The position numbers were made by a program, and so were the translations under genes. A stretch of 64,000 bases of DNA from Flavobacterium branchiicola. GTDB taxonomy: Bacteria; Bacteroidota; Bacteroidia; Flavobacteriales; Flavobacteriaceae. Where the stretch lies: positions 372,001 through 436,000 of the forward strand of contig NZ_JAGYWA010000005.1 in NCBI RefSeq assembly GCF_018383905.1. The letters run 5' to 3'. The notes below the pieces were generated by a model, which made no database searches, was not told the DNA's origin, and saw only the letters and a program-made list of their open reading frames with translations. Shown in pieces: positions 47,232 to 55,480 of the stretch. Each line of letters begins with the position of its first letter. Position 1 is the stretch's first letter.

Positions 47232-47606
47232 CTATTTGTTTTTTAGTGAAGTAATCTTAGTATTTATCCCAAAAGAGAAAACTTTGCTTTCTTGCTGGAT
47301 ATATTGATAAATGGCTAAAACTTTATTTTTCAAATTATAATCGGATTTTGAAAATTCTAATAAAATATCTCCGAATTGTTCCAATTGTTCCCAATCAAAG
47401 TTAAGAGGAATTAGTCTTGTGATAAAATCTTCATTAGAATTATCAACTAAATCCCCAATATTTAAACCAAATTCTTTTAATTGATTTTCAATTTCTGCCT
47501 TTTGCAAAGCATTTAAGGGATAAGGGACAAAAACAAGTGTTCGTAACGTTTTGAGAACGTTATCGATTCTAATTTTTTCTTCGTCTCTTAAACCTTTGTT
47601 GAGCAT
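47232..47606 (-). CDS. Protein of unknown function
   Basis: 124-residue soluble, largely helical protein beginning MLNKGLRDEEKIRIDNVLKT, with ALQKAEIENQLKEFGLNIGDL in the middle and DWEQLEQFGDILLEF later. I do not recognise it. It is the first gene of a minus-strand chain (this gene, GNAT, membrane protein, hemF, DUF6268-like) with gaps of 2-6 bases or overlaps, so it may head the operon. REP-like repeats lie directly upstream at 47626-47720. Confidence 0.7.
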   Translation of the reverse strand: MLNKGLRDEEKIRIDNVLKTLRTLVFVPYPLNALQKAEIENQLKEFGLNIGDLVDNSNEDFITRLIPLNFDWEQLEQFGDILLEFSKSDYNLKNKVLAIYQYIQQESKVFSFGINTKITSLKNK

Positions 47607-47625
47607 AATTGTTTTTTTTCGTTTT

Positions 47626-47720
47626 CCTGCAAGGTTTTCAAAACCTTTTAGGTATCAATTGGTTGCTGTATTTAGAGAATTTTCTTATTTAGATCTACAA
47701 GGTTTTGAAAACCTTGCAGG
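47626..47720. repeat. REP-like palindrome pair, RAYT 3' side
   Basis: First unit CCTGCAAGGTTTTCAAAACC (47626-47645, right end decayed to TTTTAGG) and second unit CTACAAGGTTTTGAAAACCT (47695-47714, continuing TGCAGG to 47720), in opposite orientation with about 40 bases between. It lies just past the 3' end of the transposase pseudogene. Confidence 0.8.
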
Positions 47721-47731
47721 ACGAAACGAGA

Positions 47732-48284
47732 TCATTCAAAAGTATAAGTTTCATTTAAAAAATCATTCTTTTGATTATGACAAAAGATAAAGTTTTCAAT
47801 GTCGCCAAATAAATTTATAATTTCTTCTCTTTCTATTTTTGTTTCTTTATCCGACAAATACGCGTGATAAGATGAAAACCTGAAACTTCTGAAATCTAAA
47901 TCAAAATGATATTTAGGATTCAAATGAACATAAATGATCAGTCGTTTTAAATAAGTTTCGTCATTTAGTTTTATTCTTTTGAAATGCTTTTCGAATAAAC
48001 TTCCTGTTCTATTGATCTGTTTGTTGAATGCTTTTGCATACGAATTAAATAAATTTGAAAATGCCTGAGTAACTTCTTTTTCTTCAACATTCAAACGAAT
48101 AACCAAATGAAAGTGATTGTTCATTAAACAATTAGGCAAAAATTGAAATTTTATTTTCTGCATATTTGGCTAATTGTTTTAAGAAATAGAGCTTATTTGA
48201 ATCATTTTCAAAAATAGTTGTTCCGTTAATTCCTCGATTATAAATATGATAATAACAATCCTTTTCTAAAACTTCTAACTTCAT
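47732..48284 (-). pseudogene. REP-associated tyrosine transposase, frameshifted
   Basis: A Y1/HUH transposase of the RAYT (IS200-like) family, split by one frameshift. The N-terminal part runs from 48284 (MKLEVLEKDCYYHIYNRGIN) to a TAA in GCCTAATTGTTT near 48139. The remaining part continues in another frame with CLMNNHFHLVIR. Removing one A (GCCTATTGTTT) would restore the usual AYCLMNNHFH junction. The HUH motif (HFH) and catalytic Tyr region (FNSYAKAFNKQ) are intact, and the C-terminal LKRLIIYVHLNPKYH is present. It is bracketed by REP-like palindrome pairs at 47626-47720 and 48307-48395, the usual RAYT setting. A sequencing error is possible. Confidence 0.85.
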
Positions 48285-48306
48285 ATTGCAATTCTGTTAC
48301 GCAGGT

Positions 48307-48395
48307 CCTGCAAGGCTTTTAAAACCTTGTAGGTCTTCATCATCATAATTAAACTTCGCAAATTTATACCTACAAGGTTTTAAAAACCTTGCAGG
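48307..48395. repeat. REP-like palindrome pair, RAYT 5' side
   Basis: CCTGCAAGGCTTTTAAAACC (48307-48326, continuing TTGTAGG to 48333) and the inverse unit CCTACAAGGTTTTAAAAACC (48369-48388, continuing TTGCAGG to 48395), separated by 35 bases. The second unit lies 15 bases past the hemE stop and may also serve as its terminator. Confidence 0.85.
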
Positions 48396-48410
48396 AACGC
48401 AAAATATGTT

Positions 48411-49436
48411 TTAATTCCCGTATTCCTTCACAGCGTCAATAAACGCTTTTGCGTGATCTACAGGGATATGTGGTAAAATTCCGTGACCTAAATTTACAAT
48501 ATATTTGTCTTTTCCGAAATCGTCGATCATTTCGTGAACCATTTTCTTAATAGTCGGAATTGGAGAAAGTAATCTTGACGGATCAAAATTTCCTTGTAAC
48601 GTAATGTTTCCACCAGACAAGTAACGCGCATTTCTTGCCGAACAAGTCCAGTCAACTCCTAATGCAGACGCGCGGCTTTTACCCATGTCGCCAAGAGCAA
48701 ACCAACATCCTTTTCCGAAAACAATAACCGGAGTAATATCCGCTAAAGCGTCAACAATCTGGTTGATGTATTTCCATGAAAATTCCTGATAATCAACAGG
48801 AGAAAGCATTCCTCCCCAAGAATCAAAAATCTGAACAGCATTTACTCCAGATTTTACTTTTTCTTTTAAATATAGAATAGTTGTATCAGTGATTTTTTGT
48901 AATAAAGTATGGGCTGCAGCCGGGTTTGAAAAACAGAATCCTTTTGCAATATCAAAACTTTTAGAACCTTTTCCTTCAACCGCATAACAGAAAATTGTCC
49001 AAGGTGAACCTGCAAAACCAATTAACGGAACTTCGTCGTTCAACATTTCCTTTGTCAATTTTACTGCGTCAAAAACGTAACCTAAAGTTTCATTCACATC
49101 TGGAACAAATACTTTGTGAACATCTGCCAAAGAACGAATAGGATTTGGAATGATCGGACCTAAATTGTCTTTCAATTCTACGTGAATTCCCATTGCGCGT
49201 GGCACAACCAGAATATCTGAGAATAAAATTGCAGCATCTGGAGCAATTCTGCGAATTGGCTGAACGGTGATTTCAGCAGCTAATTCCGGAGTTTCGCAAC
49301 GTGTGAAAAAATCATATTTGTCGCGCAGTTCTCTAAATTCAGGTAAATATCTTCCTGCCTGACGCATCATCCATACCGGCGGACGTTGAACTGTTTCTCC
49401 TTTTAATGCTCTTAAAAATAGGTCGTTTTTTAACAT
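48411..49436 (-). CDS. hemE: Uroporphyrinogen decarboxylase
   Basis: 341-residue cytoplasmic enzyme that removes four carboxyl groups from uroporphyrinogen III. Motifs: the N-terminal signature [37 protein letters not shown] with the catalytic Asp, [16 protein letters not shown], and [11 protein letters not shown] near the end. A REP-like repeat pair (49453-49530) separates it from hemD, so it may be transcribed apart from hemCD or with reduced readthrough. Confidence 0.97.
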   Translation of the reverse strand: MLKNDLFLRALKGETVQRPPVWMMRQAGRYLPEFRELRDKYDFFTRCETPELAAEITVQPIRRIAPDAAILFSDILVVPRAMGIHVELKDNLGPIIPNPIRSLADVHKVFVPDVNETLGYVFDAVKLTKEMLNDEVPLIGFAGSPWTIFCYAVEGKGSKSFDIAKGFCFSNPAAAHTLLQKITDTTILYLKEKVKSGVNAVQIFDSWGGMLSPVDYQEFSWKYINQIVDALADITPVIVFGKGCWFALGDMGKSRASALGVDWTCSARNARYLSGGNITLQGNFDPSRLLSPIPTIKKMVHEMIDDFGKDKYIVNLGHGILPHIPVDHAKAFIDAVKEYGN

Positions 49437-49452
49437 CTCTTATTTTCTTTAT

Positions 49453-49530
49453 CCTGCAAGGTTTTCAAAACCTTGTAGGTGTTGTTGTTGATTAATATAG
49501 ATACCTACAAGGTTTTGAAAACCTTGCAGG
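49453..49530. repeat. REP-like palindrome pair between hemD and hemE
   Basis: CCTGCAAGGTTTTCAAAACC (49453-49472, continuing TTGTAGG to 49479) and the inverse unit CCTACAAGGTTTTGAAAACC (49504-49523, continuing TTGCAGG to 49530), 24 bases apart. Same family and arrangement as the pairs around the RAYT gene. The whole can fold as one long hairpin in the intercistronic mRNA. Confidence 0.88.
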
Positions 49531-49542
49531 AAATCTCGTTTG

Positions 49543-50208
49543 TTATTTATATTCGTGTATTACATCTTCGATCACGTCTTCAATTGTTGGCTGATCTGCT
49601 ACGATGATGTTTTTGGTAATTTTTGATAAAGCTTCTGCGGTTGTGTCGCCAATACAGAAACAGATTTCTTTTTTGATTGTATTATCTTTTAGATAACTCT
49701 TAACACCAGACGGGCTGAAGAATAACAACGCTTCCGGGTTTGCTTTTATTTTCTGAGGCTGTAAAGAGGTATTATAAACTTCAATTTCGTTGAATTTTAT
49801 TCCCGCTTCTTTCAAAGCATCCGGCAAAGTATCTCTTCTTAAATTTCCACTGAAAAAAGTAAAGCTTTCATTCGCATAAATTAAAGTGATAATTTCAGCC
49901 AAATCAGAAGCGTAACCTGTGTAAGCCACAACATTAAAACCATTATCGCTTAATAGCGTTTTGGTTTTAAGTCCAACGCAATACACGTTTTTTTTCTTTA
50001 ATTCTTCTGACTTTGGATCGGATAAAACACTATGAACAGCATTTTGACTTGTAAATATCAGACTTTCGTTGAGGTCTTTTAATTCAAAAGGTTTGTTTTC
50101 GGTTTTGATAAAATCAGCTTCGATTAATTCAACTCCGTATTTCATCAACTCTTGTTTATGAAGAGGAGATAATATTTTAGTAGATAATATTTGAATCGAT
50201 TTTGCCAT
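49543..50208 (-). CDS. hemD: Uroporphyrinogen-III synthase
   Basis: 221-residue enzyme that closes hydroxymethylbilane with inversion of ring D. HemD sequences vary greatly; the support here is FTSQNAVHSVLSD, CVGLKTKTLLSDNGF, LLFFSPSGVKSYLKD and CIGDTTAEAL, in the order and spacing of the family. It overlaps the hemC stop by one base (TAATG), as in many haem operons. Confidence 0.93.
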   Translation of the reverse strand: MAKSIQILSTKILSPLHKQELMKYGVELIEADFIKTENKPFELKDLNESLIFTSQNAVHSVLSDPKSEELKKKNVYCVGLKTKTLLSDNGFNVVAYTGYASDLAEIITLIYANESFTFFSGNLRRDTLPDALKEAGIKFNEIEVYNTSLQPQKIKANPEALLFFSPSGVKSYLKDNTIKKEICFCIGDTTAEALSKITKNIIVADQPTIEDVIEDVIHEYK

Positions 50209-51131
50209 TATTTTTTCAGGGATTCTTTAATTTTCTGCATTAATTCAGTTCCGCCATTATTCAAAATCTCCTGAGCTGAGTTGAAGCCTAGTTTTTTCCA
50301 TTCTGAAATGTCAACTGTTTTGTTGACTTCCAGTTTTTGTTTTCCGTCAATAGATAGTAAAACACCTTGAAAATGTAAAGTATCTTCATCTTCATTATAC
50401 GTTACCAAAGCTCCGATTGGCGCTGTACATCCGCCTTCGAGCGTTCTTAAAAATTGACGTTCGATATGTGTACAAATTTCAGTTTCAATATCATTAAGCT
50501 GAGAAAGTGCATCTAATGTGTAATTATCATTTTCCATTGCCACAACCAACATGGCTCCTTGTGCCGGCGCCGGAATCATCCAATCTAAATTGATAAAATT
50601 CTCGGGTTTCAAGTTGATTCTTTCCAAACCAGCCGCTGCAAAAACAGCTCCGTCCCAGTCGTTATCTTTTAACTTTTGCATACGCGTATTTACGTTTCCG
50701 CGTAAGTCAACTACTGTATGATTTGGATATTTGTTAAACCATTGTGCCTGGCGACGCAAACTTCCGGTTGCGATGGTACTTGGATTGGTAAAATCAGGAT
50801 TTCCTTTATGGACTAAAATATCTAAAACATTGGCTCTTTCTAAAACCGCAGCCTGAACAATACCTTTTGGTAAAGCTGTTGGAACATCTTTCATAGAATG
50901 CACGGCAATATCAATATCGCCATTGATCATTGCAATGTCTAAAGTTTTAGTGAAAATTCCCGTAATGCCGAGTTCGTAAAGAGGTTTGTCCAGAATAATA
51001 TCACCTTGAGATTTTACGGCAACAATTGAGGTTTTATAGCCTAAATCGTTTAGTTTTTTTTCTACCGTGTGTGCTTGCCAAAGTGCTAATTCGCTATCGC
51101 GAGTTCCTATTCTGATTGTTTTTTCAGCCAT
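50208..51131 (-). CDS. hemC: Porphobilinogen deaminase (hydroxymethylbilane synthase)
   Basis: 307-residue enzyme that polymerises four porphobilinogens on a covalent dipyrromethane cofactor. Motifs: IGTRDSELALWQAHTVE, the catalytic AVHSMKDVPTALP, GTGSLRRQAQW (seen as ATGSLRRQAQW), DLRGNVNTRMQKL, and the cofactor-binding Cys in LEGGCTAPIGA. It is coupled to hemD by a one-base overlap. A 189-base spacer with internal direct repeats lies upstream, before hemA. Confidence 0.97.
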   Translation of the reverse strand: MAEKTIRIGTRDSELALWQAHTVEKKLNDLGYKTSIVAVKSQGDIILDKPLYELGITGIFTKTLDIAMINGDIDIAVHSMKDVPTALPKGIVQAAVLERANVLDILVHKGNPDFTNPSTIATGSLRRQAQWFNKYPNHTVVDLRGNVNTRMQKLKDNDWDGAVFAAAGLERINLKPENFINLDWMIPAPAQGAMLVVAMENDNYTLDALSQLNDIETEICTHIERQFLRTLEGGCTAPIGALVTYNEDEDTLHFQGVLLSIDGKQKLEVNKTVDISEWKKLGFNSAQEILNNGGTELMQKIKESLKK

Positions 51132-51138
51132 GTTTAGT

Positions 51139-51310
51139 TTTTTGAACCATATAAGTTATATAAGTAAATTTAAGCAGTTTGGGTAAAACAGAATTTTAAA
51201 TAAACTGAGATAACTTGGTTTTATTTTTGAGCCATATAAGTTATACAAGTAATTTAAGAGGTTTGGGTAAAACACAGTTTTTAAATGAACTTATATAACT
51301 TATATAGTTT
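51139..51310. repeat. Direct repeat and inverted flank between hemA and hemC
   Basis: Two copies of a roughly 68-base sequence (51139-51205 and 51224-51291), each starting TTTTTGAxCCATATAAGTTA and containing GTTTGGGTAAAACA. The end (CTTATATAACTTATATAG, 51290-51307) is the inverse of each copy's start, so the region can form alternative hairpins. It fills the whole spacer upstream of hemC. Confidence 0.7.
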
Positions 51311-51320
51311 AAATTTTGAT

Positions 51321-52571
51321 TTAAGATGCTTTTATTTTGAAGACTTTTTCGATCCATTCGATGCTTTCATCGACCATGGTGCTGTCGTCTTTTAAATGAT
51401 TTGCGAAATGTGTAGTGATTTTTTGAATGATTCTATTACTGATGATTTCAGCTTGTTCTTCATTAAAATCGGCGATTTTTTTACTTTGGAAATCCAATTC
51501 CGAAGCTTTGATCGCGTTTAGTTTTTCTTTTAAGGCGTTGATTGTCGGAGCAAATTTTCTGCCTTTCATCCAGATAACAAATTCTTCTTTGATTTCTTCA
51601 ATGATTCCTTCTGCTGCCGGAATGTGTAATTTTCTGTTTTCCAAAGTTTCATCTGTCAATTGAGACAAATAATCCATATGAATTAAAGTTACACCTTCTA
51701 ATTCCTCGACATTCTCATGAACGTTTTTCGGAATAGATAAATCCAGAATCAATAAAGGTTTTTTAAGATTTAAAATTGCTTTGTCAACCGTTGGGTTTTG
51801 CGCGCCCGTTGCAACAACTACAACATCGGCCTTTTGAAGTTCCAAATGTAATTCAGAGTAATCTTTAACAATCAAATTTAATTTTCCTGCTAATTTCTCT
51901 GCTTTATCTTTAGTACGGTTTATTAAAGTAATGTGTTCGTTTTTAGTATGTTTTACTAAATTTTCGCACGTATTTCTTCCGATTTTTCCAGTTCCGAAAA
52001 GCAAAATGTTTTTATTGCTGATATCTTCTACATTTTTAAGAATGTATTGTACCGATGCAAAAGAAACCGAAGTAGCACCAGAGCTAATTTCAGTTTCGTT
52101 TTTAATTCTTTTACTTGCCTGAATTACCGCATTTACCAATCTTTCCATAAAAGTATTGGCCAATCCTAAAGATTTTGAATGTGCAAAGCTGGTTTTGATT
52201 TGAGATATAATTTCGAAATCACCTAAGATCTGACTATCTAATCCTGTTCCAACACGAAACAAATGATTAATAGCTTCCTGATTTTTGTAAACGAAACCAA
52301 CTCTTTGAAATGCGTCAACAGATCCGTTACTGTTATCGCAAATCAATTTTATTAATTGAAATGGGTGTTCTGCAAAACCGTAAATTTCGGTTCTGTTGCA
52401 GGTTGAAGTTACAATTAAACTTTCTATTCCATCGTTTTTAGCTTGTTCAAGCAAACGCGTTTTTGCAGTTGCATCCAAACTAAATTGACCTCTGACCTCA
52501 GCATCAGCTTTTTTATAACTCAGACCAACTGAGTAAAAATAAAGGTGTTTCGGTACATTATTGTTTTCCAT
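51321..52571 (-). CDS. hemA: Glutamyl-tRNA reductase
   Basis: 416 residues from MENNNVPKHLYFYSVGL (an ATG three codons upstream is also possible). First enzyme of the C5 route: reduces glutamyl-tRNA to glutamate-1-semialdehyde with NADPH. Motifs: catalytic Cys in TSTCNRTEIYG, RVGTGLDSQILGDFEI, the Rossmann stretch ILLFGTGKIGRNTC and LILDLSIPKNVHENV. The next enzyme, hemL, is not in this window. It is divergent from the AraC-type gene across 228 bases and is probably the first gene of hemACDE on the minus strand. Confidence 0.97.
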   Translation of the reverse strand: MENNNVPKHLYFYSVGLSYKKADAEVRGQFSLDATAKTRLLEQAKNDGIESLIVTSTCNRTEIYGFAEHPFQLIKLICDNSNGSVDAFQRVGFVYKNQEAINHLFRVGTGLDSQILGDFEIISQIKTSFAHSKSLGLANTFMERLVNAVIQASKRIKNETEISSGATSVSFASVQYILKNVEDISNKNILLFGTGKIGRNTCENLVKHTKNEHITLINRTKDKAEKLAGKLNLIVKDYSELHLELQKADVVVVATGAQNPTVDKAILNLKKPLLILDLSIPKNVHENVEELEGVTLIHMDYLSQLTDETLENRKLHIPAAEGIIEEIKEEFVIWMKGRKFAPTINALKEKLNAIKASELDFQSKKIADFNEEQAEIISNRIIQKITTHFANHLKDDSTMVDESIEWIEKVFKIKAS

Positions 52572-52632
52572 AAAATTCACTTCATATAAAGTGCTACAAA
52601 ATTATTACTATAGTGTTTATAAAAGTAACGCT

Positions 52633-52644
52633 AAAAGTACTTTT
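52633..52644. promoter_or_regulatory. Palindrome in the hemA/AraC divergent spacer
   Basis: AAAAGTACTTTT is a perfect 12-base palindrome. CAAAATTA at 52596-52603 is a -7-like element for hemA on the minus strand, and TACTTTTG at 52699-52706 is one for the AraC gene. Neither has a TTG at the right distance. The palindrome is a candidate operator only. Confidence 0.35.
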
Positions 52645-52799
52645 TATATCGCTGTATGTTTTTTTGAACCTAAATAGGTGTTTTTGAGCAAAAAGAACTA
52701 CTTTTGTAGCAAAATCAACTCATTTCGAGTGATTTGTTTAGAGTGATTCTAAATAAGATTGGAGGTTTGTTTTGATTTTCTTTTCAAAAAAATATCGCT

Positions 52800-53672
52800 A
52801 TGAGTTCTCAGGAAATTATAAAAATTGAAGACGACTTTACGCTAATCCGTTTTCAAAATGACAGTTTAGAGTCTTTTTCTGCCCAGCATGAAATAGGTAC
52901 TGGTCTGATACAGTTTCACTTCGGGATAAAAGGAAATGCAAAATTCTTGTTCAATCAGGGTAGTTATGCTTTAGATTTGAAAGAAGAAAAATCATTGCTT
53001 TTATACAATCCGCAGAAAGAATTACCGCTTAATTTAGAACTTGCCCCAAACTCATGGGTCATTTCTGTAATTGTTTCCATCAAGAAATTTCACGCGTTGT
53101 TTTCTGCCGAAGCCGATTATATTACCTTTTTAAGTCCTGATAATAAAGATAAAAAGTATTATAACGAAGGAAATATCAGTCCGTCGATGGCAATTGTGCT
53201 CAGTCAGTTGTTTCATTATAACCTTCATCCGTCTATAAAAAATCTTTATTATAAAGGAAAAGGATACGAATTGTTGAGTTTGTATTTCAACAGAACCGAA
53301 GATCCAAATGCAGAACAATGTCCGTTTTTAATAGATGAAGACAACGTTTTAAAAATCAGAAAAGCCAAAGAAATTATCATCGCCAATATGGCTGAACCGC
53401 CAGGGTTACAAGAGCTGGCAGATGAAATTGGTTTGAATTTGAAAAAACTAAAAATGGGTTTCAAACAAATTTATGGCGATACGGTTTATGGATTTCTTTT
53501 TGATTATAAAATGGATTTTGCCCGAAAACTATTAGACAGCGGTTCGTATAATGTAAACGAAGTAGGACTGAAAATTGGTTACAGTACCGGAAGTCACTTT
53601 ATTGCAGCATTCAAGAAAAAGTTTGCAACAACTCCAAAAAAATATTTGATGTCGATTAATGCGAATGTTTAA
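52800..53672 (+). CDS. AraC-family transcriptional regulator
   Basis: 290-residue regulator. The N-terminal two-thirds is a beta-rich sensor-like region (TGLIQFHFGIKGNAKFLF, LLYNPQKELPLNLEL). The C-terminal third (about 190-290) is a double helix-turn-helix AraC domain: LQELADEIGLNLKKLKMGFKQIYG and VNEVGLKIGYSTGSHFIAAFKKKF (in part), then TTPKKY. It is divergent from hemA and 207 bases before hemH on the same strand, lying exactly between the two halves of the haem cluster. Control of haem synthesis is inferred from place alone. Confidence 0.88.
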   Translation: MSSQEIIKIEDDFTLIRFQNDSLESFSAQHEIGTGLIQFHFGIKGNAKFLFNQGSYALDLKEEKSLLLYNPQKELPLNLELAPNSWVISVIVSIKKFHALFSAEADYITFLSPDNKDKKYYNEGNISPSMAIVLSQLFHYNLHPSIKNLYYKGKGYELLSLYFNRTEDPNAEQCPFLIDEDNVLKIRKAKEIIIANMAEPPGLQELADEIGLNLKKLKMGFKQIYGDTVYGFLFDYKMDFARKLLDSGSYNVNEVGLKIGYSTGSHFIAAFKKKFATTPKKYLMSINANV

Positions 53673-53803
53673 AATTTTTTTGCCACTAATTTCACGAATT
53701 TACACTAATTAATATCTGCTAAATCTGCGGGAGAAATTGATTTTAGATATTCAACAATAATAAAAAAGTAACAATTATCATATTTCAAAAAAGAAGCAAG
53801 TTC

Positions 53804-53811
53804 TACTTTTG
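53804..53811 (+). promoter_or_regulatory. Possible hemH promoter -7 element
   Basis: TACTTTTG fits TAnnTTTG, 68 bases before hemH. No TTG lies 17-23 bases upstream. The spacer also holds a low-complexity copy of TTTCACGAATTTACACTAAT and AGCTTAAAGCCTAG-type repeats. Confidence 0.35.
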
Positions 53812-53879
53812 ACGAAATTTTTAAAAACAAATAAAAGCTTAAAGCCTAGCGCTTAAAGTCTAAAGCAAAAAAAACAATA

Positions 53880-54893
53880 ATGAAAGGCGTATTATTAGTA
53901 AACTTAGGATCTCCGGAAAGTCCAACTCCAAAAGACGTAAAACCATATTTAGACGAATTTTTAATGGATAAATATGTAATTGACGTTCCATATTTATTAA
54001 GAGCATTGTTAGTTCGCGGAATTATTCTAAGAAAAAGACCAGAAGAATCTGCACACGCTTACGCGAAAATCTGGTGGGAAGAAGGTTCTCCATTAGTAGT
54101 TCTTTCAGAAAGAATGCAGAAAAAAGTTCAGCCTTTAGTAAATGTTCCCGTTTCTTTGGCAATGCGTTACGGAAGCATGACAATCGAAAAAGGACTTCAG
54201 GAATTAAGCGATAAAGGAGTTACAGACGTAATGCTTTTTCCATTATATCCACAATATGCAATGGCTTCTACTTTGACCATTTTGGTTAAAGCCGAAGAAG
54301 TTCGCAAGAAGAAATTCCCTCACATGAAATTTACAGATGTGCCGGCATTTTACAATAAACCGGATTACATCAAGAATTTAGCAGACTCAATCCAGAAACA
54401 TTTAGTTGGATTTGATTACGATCATTTATTATTCTCCTACCACGGAATCCCGGAGCGTCATATTCGCAAAACAGATGTGACAAAATCACATTGTAAAATT
54501 GACGGTTCATGTTGTAATACGCCGTCTCCGGCGCACGAATTCTGTTATCGTCACCAATGTTACGAAACAACAAAACAAGTCATTAAATTATTAGGACTTC
54601 CGGAAGATAAATACAGCTTAACTTTCCAATCTCGTTTAGCGGGAGATAAATGGTTAGAACCATACACGGATGTTGAAATTGATAACATGCCGGCAAAAGG
54701 AATCAAGAAATTGGCAGTTGTTACTCCGGCTTTTGTTTCGGATTGTTTAGAAACTTTAGAGGAAATTGCAATGCGTGCCAAAGAAGATTTTGAAGCAAAT
54801 GGAGGAGAAGAGTTCTTAGCAATTCCGTGTTTAAATGACGACGACGAATGGTGTCAGACGGTAAGTAACTGGATTAACGACTGGTCTAAATAA
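53880..54893 (+). CDS. hemH: Ferrochelatase
   Basis: 337-residue enzyme that inserts Fe(II) into protoporphyrin IX, the last step of haem synthesis. Motifs: MKGVLLVNLGSPESPTP, EGSPLVVLSERM, MRYGSMTIEKGLQ, the catalytic His188 in FSYHGIPERH, and the Glu of CLETLEEI. Between residues 205 and 227 there are five Cys (205, 211, 212, 222, 227). It heads a short operon with a lipoprotein gene and hemJ. Confidence 0.97.
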   Translation: MKGVLLVNLGSPESPTPKDVKPYLDEFLMDKYVIDVPYLLRALLVRGIILRKRPEESAHAYAKIWWEEGSPLVVLSERMQKKVQPLVNVPVSLAMRYGSMTIEKGLQELSDKGVTDVMLFPLYPQYAMASTLTILVKAEEVRKKKFPHMKFTDVPAFYNKPDYIKNLADSIQKHLVGFDYDHLLFSYHGIPERHIRKTDVTKSHCKIDGSCCNTPSPAHEFCYRHQCYETTKQVIKLLGLPEDKYSLTFQSRLAGDKWLEPYTDVEIDNMPAKGIKKLAVVTPAFVSDCLETLEEIAMRAKEDFEANGGEEFLAIPCLNDDDEWCQTVSNWINDWSK

Positions 54894-54919
54894 TAGTAAT
54901 TGTTACAATACATAATAAA

Positions 54920-55477
54920 ATGAAAAAAATTTCGGTTCTGTTTCTTGCTCTAATAATTTTGAGCGGGTGTAAAAAAAGAGACACTTTTGAAAATAACACC
55001 TTCCTTGATAAAACTTTCAATTGGGAAATGAGTATTCCCGATGATTATGAAAAAGTTGATGTGAAAGAAAAAGGAGAGGTTAAAGGAGATTCAGCTATAG
55101 TTAAAAAAGAACGTTCTATTGTTGCTTTTAAGAGAGATAAAACCAATTATTTTTCAGCAAATTATGAAGATTATTCGGGAGATATTCGATCAACCGACTT
55201 GAAGATGAGATTGAAAGATTTTCTTCTTTTAAAGAATGTTGGTCAGGTTTATCCAAAAGGTAAATTGGGAGATTATGCGGTAAGTACTGAAAGTATTTCC
55301 GGTCTGGAGTTTAGAAAATCTACTATTGCAATAACTGAAGACGGAAAAACAGTCGCAACATTAGTTCTTTTTTCAAGAACTTTTATAGATAAAATCTTTA
55401 TCGCATCGATAGTATATGAAAACGAAGAGTACGGTAAAGAAATGATTGATCTTTTTAAGAAATCTACATTTAAATAA
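54920..55477 (+). CDS. Lipoprotein of unknown function
   Basis: 185-residue predicted lipoprotein: MKKISVLFLALIILSGC (Cys17), then FNWEMSIPDDYEKVD and further beta-rich sequence. I do not recognise the family beyond a faint likeness to PsbP-like lipoproteins. It lies 26 bases after hemH and 3 bases before hemJ, so it is part of that operon; any link to haem export or storage is a guess. Confidence 0.75.
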   Translation: MKKISVLFLALIILSGCKKRDTFENNTFLDKTFNWEMSIPDDYEKVDVKEKGEVKGDSAIVKKERSIVAFKRDKTNYFSANYEDYSGDIRSTDLKMRLKDFLLLKNVGQVYPKGKLGDYAVSTESISGLEFRKSTIAITEDGKTVATLVLFSRTFIDKIFIASIVYENEEYGKEMIDLFKKSTFK

Positions 55478-55480
55478 TAA

